Positions 8,832-15,828 of a stretch of 59,788 nucleotides of DNA are shown here, piece after piece (positions within the stretch are counted from its first letter, which is position 1; the number at the start of each line of letters is the position of its first letter). The stretch comes from Alkalicoccus chagannorensis DSM 18086 (GTDB lineage: Bacteria; Bacillota; Bacilli; Bacillales; Salisediminibacteriaceae): assembly GCF_000429725.1 (NCBI RefSeq), contig NZ_KE386947.1:21337-81124 (forward strand). The letters run 5' to 3'. Made by a program: the position numbers and the translations under genes. The notes below the pieces were generated by a model. That model worked only from the letters and a program-made list of their open reading frames with translations, was not told the DNA's origin and ran no database searches.

Positions 8832-8972
8832 TGATAGGAATGTATAAGTTTTCATAAAGTGTGACGGCGGCTCCATGCGCTGCTCAGGAAGAAACAAAGA
8901 ACGTTTTCTTCCCTCAAAAAGCTTGCAGCGCTTCCGCATGCCGTTCCGACCAAAAGGCGCTTTGCGCTTTTG
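8832..8972 (+). repeat. 140-bp structured repeat, copy 2
   Basis: Full-length copy (TGATAGGAATGTATAAG to GCGCTTTTG), placed directly after a terminator. The central stem GGAAGAAA/TTTCTTCC and the terminal AAAAGGCGCTTTGCGCTTTT hairpin are kept. Confidence 0.9.
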
Positions 8973-8977
8973 TTCAT

Positions 8978-9050
8978 AGTTTAAGAAAGTCTTCATACAA
9001 GGAGACGGCGGCATCGTACGCTGCTCGGACAGAACGGAATGTGGTTGTCT
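8978..9050 (+). repeat. 140-bp structured repeat, 5' fragment
   Basis: Only the first half is recognisable (TAAGAAAGTCTTCATACAAG, then GACGGCGGCATCGTACGCTG), immediately following copy 2. Confidence 0.6.
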
Positions 9051-9098
9051 CCCAGGCCTCCTCGTCTCGTACCGGGGCTGCTGCTGGAGAGCGGGAAG

Positions 9099-9308
9099 GT
9101 GGAAGAAGGTGCAGCGCCGCGGCGGGGTTTCGCCGCGAATCGACAAGGTTGGCCGCATACCTCGACATACCTCTGGCCTCGTCTGGCGGGGGCGGAGCCG
9201 TATGGCGGGCTTTTTCTCTGGGGCGACAGAGTTTCATGGCGGGGCGTCGAAGTTTCGGGGGCCGGTCGACGAGCGCTGCCGGTCGAGTCGACCAGGTTTC
9301 TACCGGGC
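9099..9308 (+). repeat. 212-bp GTCGAC repeat, copy 1
   Basis: Shares its whole layout with 55149-55362: GGTGGAAGAAGG start, GGCGGGGTTT, a TCGACA motif, GCATACCTCGAC, TGGCGGGCTTTTTCT, GGGGCGACAG, GGGGCGTCGA and a final GAGTCGAC. GC-rich with many short inverted repeats. No coding gene supported. At 9345-9400 follows, on the minus strand, a fragment of the leader that precedes the 21-bp arrays. Confidence 0.75.
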
Positions 9309-9458
9309 CGGAGGCGGGAGCAGCCGGTGCAGCCCGGGCCACACCCCTCCAAGCCCTTTCCGGTTTACGGCTGCCGGGGCAGGCGCGGGAACGAGGGGCA
9401 TAGGCGGTTGAAGGTCCGGTCCGTGTCCGTCTTCCCGTGCCCCCTCGGACCGCGCCGT

Positions 9459-9481
9459 AACGACGGCCTTCTCGTCGTTTT
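9459..9481 (+). terminator. Possible weak terminator
   Basis: AACGACG / CGTCGTT hairpin followed by TTT(A)T, just upstream of the operon promoter. It may end readthrough from the repeats. Confidence 0.4.
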
Positions 9482-9501
9482 ATCGAAAAAAGTTCTTTCG
9501 T

Positions 9502-9536
9502 TTGACTTGTAAGCGCTTTAATAATATAATATTATT
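9502..9536 (+). promoter_or_regulatory. Operon promoter with cre site and palindromic operator
   Basis: TTGACT (9502-9507), 17-bp spacer, TATAAT (9525-9530). The palindrome AATAATATAATATTATT (9520-9536) covers the -10. TGTAAGCGCTTTAA (9508-9521) in the spacer matches the CcpA cre consensus at 13 of 14 positions, so repression by preferred carbon sources is likely. Confidence 0.8.
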
Positions 9537-9576
9537 TAAATAAAGATAGAATTTTCAGACGTTGAGGAGGGCTGGT

Positions 9577-10269
9577 ATGACAACATCGATGGTACTCATC
9601 CATGGGGCTGGAGGCTCGTCGGCGAAATTCCGCCGGCTGCTGCCGCTGCTGGAGCAGGAAGCACATGCAGTGGATCTGCCGGGGAGAGCGGGGCACGAAC
9701 CTCTTCCGCAGACGACGATTGAAGCGTATGCCGCCTGGCTGGCGCCGCAGCTGCCGGATCAGGTGGATCTTGCCGGACATTCCATGGGCGGCTTGATTGC
9801 ACTCGAGACAGCTGCCAGAAGTTCCCGTGTCCGCTCGGTCACCTTGATTGCGTCACATACGTCGCTGCCGGTGCATCCATCTGTGCTCAGCAGGCTGGAG
9901 CAGGGCGAGTATCCGGACGGGCTCTTTTATGCTTCGTACAGCCGGGATCAGCCGGATACAGCCATGCTGGAAGAAGAAAAGCAGGCCATCCAGCAGATGC
10001 GGCCGGAGCAGGTGCATGCCGATTTCGCCGCCTGTGACATGTACCAGGAAGGGAGTGCGGCGCTTGCGTCCCTCCAGATCCCGGTGCATGCCATCTACGG
10101 CCGGGAAGACCGGCTGCTGCCTCCCGAAGCTGTGGGAACGCTGCAGGACGTCCCGCACGTCACGCAGACGAGCCTGGAAGGCGGCCATGACGTGATGCTC
10201 GAACAGCCCGACGCACTTGCTGCCGTATTGAATCGTATGACAATGACATCAGGGAGGAATAAACAATGA
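9577..10269 (+). CDS. Alpha/beta hydrolase
   Basis: A 230-residue alpha/beta-fold hydrolase. Oxyanion loop HGAGGSS (9-15), nucleophile elbow GHSMGG with Ser69, acid Asp178 (YGREDRL) and base His204 (EGGHDVM) form a complete triad. GAGGAGGG precedes the ATG. First gene of the operon; it overlaps the following FMN reductase by four bases. With the neighbouring dioxygenase and FAH protein it could hydrolyse a ring-fission product or an ester precursor. The substrate is not determinable. Confidence 0.85.
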   Translation: MTTSMVLIHGAGGSSAKFRRLLPLLEQEAHAVDLPGRAGHEPLPQTTIEAYAAWLAPQLPDQVDLAGHSMGGLIALETAARSSRVRSVTLIASHTSLPVHPSVLSRLEQGEYPDGLFYASYSRDQPDTAMLEEEKQAIQQMRPEQVHADFAACDMYQEGSAALASLQIPVHAIYGREDRLLPPEAVGTLQDVPHVTQTSLEGGHDVMLEQPDALAAVLNRMTMTSGRNKQ

Positions 10270-10817
10270 AAATGGCCGTCTTAGTCGGAAGCATCCGCGA
10301 ACAGTCATTCAATCACAAGATTGCTCAGTTCATGATGGAGCGCTACAAGGACAAGTGGGAGGCGGACATCCTCGATATGCAGGGGCTTCCCCATTTTGAT
10401 CAGGACGCGGAAGAAGATCCGCCGGAAGTCGTGAAAGCGTTCAAGCAGAACATCCGGGAGGCAGAAGCCGTGCTGATCGTGACGCCGGAGTACAACCATT
10501 CCGTGCCCGGCATGCTGAAAAACGCGCTCGACTGGCTCTCGCGTGTCGATAAAGTCATGAATGGGAAGCCGGTGCTGATCGTCGGCGCAAGCCTTGGATT
10601 CCTGGGGACGGTGCGCTGTCAGATGCACCTGCGCCAGATTCTCGCCTCTCCCGGACTGGCTGCGAAGGTGCTGCCCGGCAACGAAGTGCTCATCGGCAGC
10701 GTGCATCAGAAGCTGGCCGATGACGGATCCATCACCGACACTGGAACCGTCGATTTTCTTGATACAGTAGCAGCGAATTTCAATACGTTCGCAGAAGAAG
10801 TTCAATCATCCAACTAA
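10266..10817 (+). CDS. NADPH-dependent FMN reductase family protein
   Basis: A 183-residue flavodoxin-fold protein. The FMN phosphate loop GSIREQSFNHKIA is at 8-20, and the flavin-binding TPEYNHSVPGMLKNALDW segment near 77-94 is diagnostic of the SsuE/azoreductase-like family. It could feed reduced flavin to a monooxygenase elsewhere or reduce a quinone/azo intermediate; no two-component monooxygenase is encoded next to it. It overlaps the upstream hydrolase by ATGA, so it is co-translated with it. Confidence 0.87.
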   Translation: MKMAVLVGSIREQSFNHKIAQFMMERYKDKWEADILDMQGLPHFDQDAEEDPPEVVKAFKQNIREAEAVLIVTPEYNHSVPGMLKNALDWLSRVDKVMNGKPVLIVGASLGFLGTVRCQMHLRQILASPGLAAKVLPGNEVLIGSVHQKLADDGSITDTGTVDFLDTVAANFNTFAEEVQSSN

Positions 10818-10831
10818 GGAGGCTGTCAAAC

Positions 10832-11797
10832 ATGGGAATATCTATCGTTCGATTCAAACAAGGGGAGCACGCAGCGTGGGGAGTTCTGCAGGAAGGGCAG
10901 ATTCATCCGGTTGATTCCAGCGCCGACACGCTAGCCGCTTTTCTCCCGGAAGCACGAGACAAGGCAGCAGAAGCGGTGAAGCGGAGCGGGGAAACCGTTG
11001 ATCCTTCCACGGTAGAGCTGCTGAGTCCTGTCACGTCCCCCGCGCAGCTCATCTGTCAGGGAGCGAACTATTCCTCCCACCGGAAAGAAGGGGGACTGGA
11101 TGCCGGACGGCCGCCGTTCAACCTGATTTTCACGAAGGCACCAAGCTCGCTGACCGGCCCGGACAGTGATATTGTCAGTCCGGATTCGATTCAGCTGCTC
11201 GATTATGAAATTGAGCTGGGTCTCGTCTTTGAGCGGACGCTGGACGAGCCGCTCGACGACCTGGATTCTATTGCAGACTATATCGCCGGCTTCATCATCA
11301 CCAACGATGTTTCTTCCAGAGACATGCAGTTTACGGAGAACCAGTGGTTTAAAGGCAAAAGCCTGCGGACGTTCTGCCCGGCCGGACCGATTCTTTATCT
11401 GATCGACCGGGAAGAAGCAGACAAGGTGCACGATCTGGAGCTGACGCTGTCTGTCAACGGCGAGGTGCGGCAGCAGGCGAATACAACGCAGCTGCTGTAT
11501 AAGCCGGAAGAAACGCTGGTGGAACTTTCGCGTATGATGAGCTTTTATCCTGGAGATGTGCTTCTCACCGGAACGCCAGGGGGCGTCGCGCTGAAGCTGT
11601 CGCCGGAAGAAATGAATGAACTGCTCAATCCGTTTGAAAAGATGGACAAGAAAGTGGAAACGTTGAACAACAGCCAGCAGGAGAATGCTCATTATTTAAA
11701 AGAAGGCGACGTGATCACAAGCGAAATCACGAGCGCGGACGGCACGATCGACCTCGGAAAGCAGACAAACCGCGTCCGGTTTACTGCGAAGCCGTAA
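10832..11797 (+). CDS. Fumarylacetoacetate hydrolase (FAH) family protein
   Basis: A 321-residue FAH-fold enzyme; members hydrolyse, decarboxylate or hydrate beta-diketo acids at the end of aromatic degradation. The divalent-metal ligands are visible as Glu126 and Glu128 (DYEIEL) and Asp159 (ITNDVSSRDMQ); FKGKSLRTFCPAGP and LLTGTPGGV are family signatures. The C-terminal end carries an extra charged helix (EKMDKKVETLNN...) within the fold. Preceded by AAGGAGG. It fits the lower half of a meta-cleavage-type pathway together with the dioxygenase at 7052. Confidence 0.88.
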   Translation: MGISIVRFKQGEHAAWGVLQEGQIHPVDSSADTLAAFLPEARDKAAEAVKRSGETVDPSTVELLSPVTSPAQLICQGANYSSHRKEGGLDAGRPPFNLIFTKAPSSLTGPDSDIVSPDSIQLLDYEIELGLVFERTLDEPLDDLDSIADYIAGFIITNDVSSRDMQFTENQWFKGKSLRTFCPAGPILYLIDREEADKVHDLELTLSVNGEVRQQANTTQLLYKPEETLVELSRMMSFYPGDVLLTGTPGGVALKLSPEEMNELLNPFEKMDKKVETLNNSQQENAHYLKEGDVITSEITSADGTIDLGKQTNRVRFTAKP

Positions 11798-11822
11798 CGC
11801 GCCGGCAGAGGAGGAGAAAGGC

Positions 11823-12608
11823 ATGCGCATCTTAATCCGCAGAGCCCCGGATGGCAAAATCACGCTTCAGGAAGGGGCCGGCATCGCCATCATCACCATC
11901 AGCCGGCCTGCAGCACGAAATGCACTGACGTCGGCCATGTGGCAGGAGCTGTATCATATTTCCCGGGAAATACCGAAAAATCCAAAGAACCGGGTGGTCC
12001 TGATCCGGGGTGTCCCGGGGAACTTCACGTCGGGTTCTGACATCAAAGAGTTTTGCAGCATGAGCACCGAAGAAGCGGACGACGCCTTCCGCCATATGGA
12101 ACGGGCGGTGGCTTCGTTCGAAGCGCTGGACATTCCGGTGGTCGGCGCCATGGACGGCCCGGTCTACGGGGCCGGCTTCATTCTCGCGCTGACTTTTGAT
12201 ATTCGTATCGGCACGCCGCGGACCAAAATGGGCATTCCTGTGGCGCGGCTCGGTATCCGTCTCGGACCGGCCTTCGTCCAGCGGATCGTCCACCGCCTCG
12301 GGCCGGACCGGGCGAACGAGCTCGTGCTCCTCAGCCGGATTTACGGACATGAGACAGCGCAGCGGCTCGGCCTCCTGCATACCATTGCGAAAGAAGGGGA
12401 AGTCGATACCGAGGCTTTGAAGGCAGCCGAGTCGATCACCCGTCTCTCGCGCGGAGCGGTCACAGAGTTTCTGCAGTCGGTACGCAGCGTGCAGCAGCCG
12501 GTAGAGGATCCGATGCACTATGCAGATCCTGAAGACTTCGCCGAAGGATGCCGGGCCTTTGCGGAAAAGAGAGAGCCCGCCTTTCCATCCGGAAGACGGA
12601 CGTCATGA
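11823..12608 (+). CDS. Enoyl-CoA hydratase/isomerase family protein
   Basis: A 261-residue crotonase-fold protein. The oxyanion-hole segment FTSGSDIKEFCSM (about 68-80) and the second NH loop GPVYGAGFILALTFDIRIG (about 115-133) are present. The usual second catalytic Glu position reads MGIPVARLGIRLGP, without an obvious acidic residue, so hydratase activity proper is uncertain. CoA-thioester substrates suggest the pathway passes through acyl-CoA intermediates. GGAGGAG lies upstream; the stop overlaps the next ATG. Confidence 0.83.
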   Translation: MRILIRRAPDGKITLQEGAGIAIITISRPAARNALTSAMWQELYHISREIPKNPKNRVVLIRGVPGNFTSGSDIKEFCSMSTEEADDAFRHMERAVASFEALDIPVVGAMDGPVYGAGFILALTFDIRIGTPRTKMGIPVARLGIRLGPAFVQRIVHRLGPDRANELVLLSRIYGHETAQRLGLLHTIAKEGEVDTEALKAAESITRLSRGAVTEFLQSVRSVQQPVEDPMHYADPEDFAEGCRAFAEKREPAFPSGRRTS

Positions 12609-13375
12609 AGCTTTACGGCCTCTATGGCAGAAGCGGGACTGGCAAAAGCCACCGGGCGACAGAAGTGATGGAACAGTACGGCGTGGACGCCCTGATCGAT
12701 GACGGCCTGCTGATTCATGAAGGCTGCCGCAGGGCGGGCCGCTCGGCGAAAAATGAGAGCGCTGTCATTGCAGCAACGAAACGGGCCACCTTCTTTTCGG
12801 AAGGGCACCGTCAGGAAGTGATGGAAGCACTTGAAGAAGCCGGGTTCACTTCCCTGCTCCTGCTCGGAACGTCGAAGAGGATGATCCGCATGATTGTCTC
12901 CCGGCTGGAATTGGAAGGGGCGGTCACGTGGATTCCTGTAGAAGAGGTTCAGAGCCCGGATGAGCTGCACAAAGCCGCGGTCATGCGCTCCAGGCATTAT
13001 CATGTTATTCCGGTGAAACCGGAGCATGCGCTGACGGCGTTTGTCGGAAGGTGGTTCCAGCGTCTGCTGATCCGCCTGCGGGGGCGTCCGGAAGAAATTA
13101 TCATGGTGCAGCCGGTGTACGCCTCGGCGGATCGGATTGTTATTTCTAAAAACGCAGTAAAAGACTACGTCCTGCTGTCTGCTGTACCTGGTATTGACAT
13201 CGAAAAGATCCGTATCGATTTTGAACGCATTCGTATCACAGCCGCGACAGGACCGGCTGTGACGATGGAAGACCTGATGTCCTGGCGGGACGGAGTCGTT
13301 CACGGCCTGCAGAGACACCTGCAGATCGTGTACACGATGGATGTTTCCTGGAGAACGATTCACATAGAATCTTAA
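12605..13375 (+). CDS. P-loop protein of unknown function in the catabolic operon
   Basis: A 256-residue protein with a clear Walker A (GRSGTGKS, residues 8-15) right at its N-terminus, then a compact NTPase-like half to about residue 140. The C-terminal half (about 160-256), alternating beta-strands ending in QIVYTMDVSWRTIHIES, resembles the pattern of Asp23/YloU-type domains; this is a weak visual resemblance only. It starts within the stop of the enoyl-CoA hydratase gene (ATGA). A kinase or an assembly/chaperone role would both fit; no function is claimed. Confidence 0.75.
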   Translation: MKLYGLYGRSGTGKSHRATEVMEQYGVDALIDDGLLIHEGCRRAGRSAKNESAVIAATKRATFFSEGHRQEVMEALEEAGFTSLLLLGTSKRMIRMIVSRLELEGAVTWIPVEEVQSPDELHKAAVMRSRHYHVIPVKPEHALTAFVGRWFQRLLIRLRGRPEEIIMVQPVYASADRIVISKNAVKDYVLLSAVPGIDIEKIRIDFERIRITAATGPAVTMEDLMSWRDGVVHGLQRHLQIVYTMDVSWRTIHIES

Positions 13376-13398
13376 ATGACAGAGAGGAGATGCTGACT

Positions 13399-14760
13399 AT
13401 GGCAAAAACACTACTCCAAGGGGGAATCGTCCTGACGATGGACGAGAAGATCGGAGATTTCAAAAAAGCGGACGTGCTGATCGAGGGGGATAAGATTCTC
13501 GATGTCAAACCGAACATCGAAGCGGACGGTGCGGAAGTAGTAGACGCGACAGACATGATCGTCCTGCCCGGCTTTGTCGACAGCCACCGCCACGCGTGGG
13601 AATCGGTGATCCGGAACGTCGGTGCGGACTGGTCCCTGCAGAAGTACCTCGGCAGCATTTATTACGGCAACATCGGTTCCCGGCGCCGGCCGGAGGATGA
13701 TTATATCGGCAACCTGCTCGGCGCTCTGGAAGCAATGGAATCCGGTGTGACGACGATGCTCGACTGGTCGATGATCATTTCCCGCGATCATACGGAACAA
13801 ATGATCAAAGGGCTGCAGGATTCCGGTATGCGGGCGGTCTTTGCGCACGGTTGTCCGGGAGATGGAGACTACTGGAACGGGGAGAGTGTTGTAGAGAATG
13901 AAGCAGACGTCCGAGCGACGGCGGAAAAGCATTTCTCCTCGAAGGATCAGCTGCTGACCATGGGGCTTGCGATCCGCGGGCCGGAATTCAGTTCTTGGGA
14001 AACCTCTGAAGCAGAGATCCGGCTTGCACGGGACCTGGATGCCGTCTGCAGCATGCACCTCGGTTTCGGTACGTGGGGCGGCGCCGCTCGTTCGATTGAG
14101 AAGCTGAACAAAGCCGGTCTCCTCGGCCCGGACTTAAATTTCGCTCACGCCAATGCGGTGAGCGCCGAAGAAATGCGGATGCTCGCGGAAAAGGGCGGTT
14201 CGATCTCGGTGACACCGGAAATTGAAATGATGATGGGGCACGGCTATCCGGCAACCGGCCTGGCGATGGAAAATGGCGTCAAGCCGGCTCTCGGGGTGGA
14301 TGTCGTGACCTCGACCGGCGGCGATATGTTCGCGCAGATGAAGTTTACCCTGCAGGCAGAACGTTCGCGCGTGAACGAAAAGCAGCTGGCACAGGGCGAG
14401 ATGCCGGGACCGCCGCTGCACATTTCGGCACGGCAGATCCTCGAAATGGCGACGATCGAAGGAGCAAAAGCGCTTCGGCTGGACCATAAAACCGGCTCTC
14501 TGACACCCGGAAAACAGGCTGATATCCAAATGATCCGGACGACAGACTTCAACATGTTCCCGGTGAATGATCCGATTGGTGCTGTGGTGCAGTGCGCCCA
14601 TACCGGCAACGTCGACACGGTCTATGTCGCCGGGAAAGCGGTGAAACAAGGCGGTGAGCTGATCAACGTGGACCGCACCCGCATCCGCCGTCTTGCGGAT
14701 GAAGCCCGGAACTCGATTTTCGAGCAGTACGGCAATCCGGACGAGCTCTGGCTGCTGTAA
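13399..14760 (+). CDS. Amidohydrolase family protein (ATZ/TRZ-like deaminase or chlorohydrolase)
   Basis: A 453-residue metal-dependent hydrolase of the subtype-III amidohydrolase superfamily. Metal ligands: HxH at His63/His65 (GFVDSHRHAWES), His in CSMHLGFG, His in NFAHANAVS, and Asp in ALGVDVVTSTGGD. A composite beta-sandwich formed by both termini is evident (KQADIQMIRTTDF). The family deaminates or dechlorinates N-heterocycles and related amines. Of in-frame ATGs, 13399 has GAGGAG at proper spacing. Last gene of the operon, so the substrate may contain nitrogen. Confidence 0.87.
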   Translation: MAKTLLQGGIVLTMDEKIGDFKKADVLIEGDKILDVKPNIEADGAEVVDATDMIVLPGFVDSHRHAWESVIRNVGADWSLQKYLGSIYYGNIGSRRRPEDDYIGNLLGALEAMESGVTTMLDWSMIISRDHTEQMIKGLQDSGMRAVFAHGCPGDGDYWNGESVVENEADVRATAEKHFSSKDQLLTMGLAIRGPEFSSWETSEAEIRLARDLDAVCSMHLGFGTWGGAARSIEKLNKAGLLGPDLNFAHANAVSAEEMRMLAEKGGSISVTPEIEMMMGHGYPATGLAMENGVKPALGVDVVTSTGGDMFAQMKFTLQAERSRVNEKQLAQGEMPGPPLHISARQILEMATIEGAKALRLDHKTGSLTPGKQADIQMIRTTDFNMFPVNDPIGAVVQCAHTGNVDTVYVAGKAVKQGGELINVDRTRIRRLADEARNSIFEQYGNPDELWLL

Positions 14761-14781
14761 TCGCCGGCAAAGCAGCACAGA

Positions 14782-14803
14782 CCGCCTCGACAGACGGAGG
14801 CGG
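14782..14803 (+). other. GC hairpin after the catabolic operon
   Basis: CCGCCTCgacagacGGAGGCGG-type stem with no T-run, 21 bases after the stop codon; probably an mRNA 3'-end stabiliser next to the terminator that follows. Confidence 0.5.
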
Positions 14804-14817
14804 ATTGATCAAGGGAA

Positions 14818-14848
14818 GCGCCGTCTCCGTCATCGGAGGCGGCCTTTT
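14818..14848 (+). terminator. Terminator of the catabolic operon
   Basis: GCCGTCTCCG-tcat-CGGAGGCGGC followed by CTTTTC. Confidence 0.75.
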
Positions 14849-15037
14849 CGTCGTGGAGGAGAGCGACGGTGGCTTAATCCGCCGCACAAGGAGCATCAGG
14901 ACCGTGTTTTCCGTGGCAGAGTGGATCCGCACGCTGCTCCACCTGCACGACTTCCGCGCTCCGACGCCGGATGCCTCTTCTCCCGCCGCGTTCGCCTGCC
15001 TGGAAGCTCATTCCTGAAAATGCCAAAAAGGAAAAGC

Positions 15038-15084
15038 TTGCACATCGGCCAGTGCGCCTGTTATGATATACGAACAAACGTTCT
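15038..15084 (+). promoter_or_regulatory. Promoter with LexA box
   Basis: TTGCAC (15038-15043), 18-bp spacer, TATGAT (15062-15067), then CGAACAAACGTTCT (15071-15084), which agrees with the B. subtilis LexA consensus at 13 of 14 positions and lies at the likely transcription start. Exactly the same 14-mer, inverted, is upstream of the Y-family polymerase at 55415. Confidence 0.75.
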
Positions 15085-15102
15085 AATCTGGAGGCGATGG
15101 CA

Positions 15103-15492
15103 ATGCAGGCGGGTATGACAGAGCACGAATGTTTTTTGCTGTATACATACAGTGCAGCCATCTGGACCAAAAAAGTGCTGGAGCGTGACCGGAAGCGCAT
15201 CGAGAAAGCCGGATTGAAATTCCCGCGTATTTACGACGACTGGATCGGCTCGCTCGAACGGAAAAATGGCGAAGTACTGCAGGAACTGCGCCATGATATG
15301 CAGCAGCACGGAATGAAAATCTGGAAGCTGGAGACCGAGAACAGCGCCGTCGAAGCTGCGTACGGCTGCCAGTGCCGCGGCTACACGTATACGTGCCGGA
15401 TTCAGCTCCCGGTTTTGCGGCGCAACGTGGAGCGTCACATGAGGCGCCTGGTGCTCGATCAGGAACTCGCACTGGAGCAGTGGGAAGGGTAA
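15103..15492 (+). CDS. Hypothetical protein, probable SOS-regulated
   Basis: A 129-residue soluble, helical, charged protein (TEHECFLLYTYSAAIW near the N-terminus; WKLETENSAVEAAYGCQCRG around residues 75-95). No family recognised with confidence. The start at 15103 is eight bases from GGAGG; an ATG at 15097 is too close. B. subtilis has small LexA-controlled genes of unknown role such as yhjD, and this may be of that kind, but no homology is claimed. The LexA box overlapping its promoter region is the only functional clue. Confidence 0.72.
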   Translation: MQAGMTEHECFLLYTYSAAIWTKKVLERDRKRIEKAGLKFPRIYDDWIGSLERKNGEVLQELRHDMQQHGMKIWKLETENSAVEAAYGCQCRGYTYTCRIQLPVLRRNVERHMRRLVLDQELALEQWEG

Positions 15493-15666
15493 GGCTGCGC
15501 CGCGGAAACGGCCCTGCTCGGCTCATTATCAAAAAAAGAACGGACAGCTCTCTCTCCGTACGAGCTGTGGACGTTCGGCGGTGTGGATGGAGCTTCTGGC
15601 GGAATATTCCTGAAAAACAGGCAGACAAACAGGACAAAAAACATAGGTATTTCTTTGTGGAAAAGG

Positions 15667-15672
15667 TATAAT
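15667..15672 (+). promoter_or_regulatory. -10 element upstream of the riboswitch
   Basis: TATAAT preceded by GG, 25 bases before the aptamer. No good -35 hexamer at standard spacing, so it may be a weak or activator-assisted promoter. Confidence 0.5.
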
Positions 15673-15697
15673 AAAAGTAAGAAATTCATCATTCTGA

Positions 15698-15782
15698 TAA
15701 AGGCAAACTTCACCGAAAGGGAAGGACGCAAAGCCATGAGCCTAAGCGCATCTGCGTACGGTTGTCAGGCTGCCGGAGGCCT
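15698..15782 (+). ncRNA. Cyclic di-GMP-I (GEMM) riboswitch
   Basis: The hallmark class I aptamer strings occur in order: AAAGGCAAAC, a GAAA tetraloop stem (CACCGAAAGG), GGACGCAAAGCC, GAGCCTAAG, and the closing CAGGCTGCC. The leader of the gene at 15829 carries it. Downstream, CCTCTTTCC (15780-15788) can pair with the ribosome binding site GGGAAGGGG (15811-15819), suggesting translational control; no intrinsic terminator is seen between aptamer and gene. Confidence 0.92.
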
Positions 15783-15828
15783 CTTTCCATGAGCGCCCTG
15801 GCGCAAATCCGGGAAGGGGTGCTTTGTG

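Noticed and set aside
9039-9512. Plus-strand 157-codon frame
   Set aside because: Runs through the 212-bp repeat and the leader fragment into the operon promoter; composition unlike real genes.
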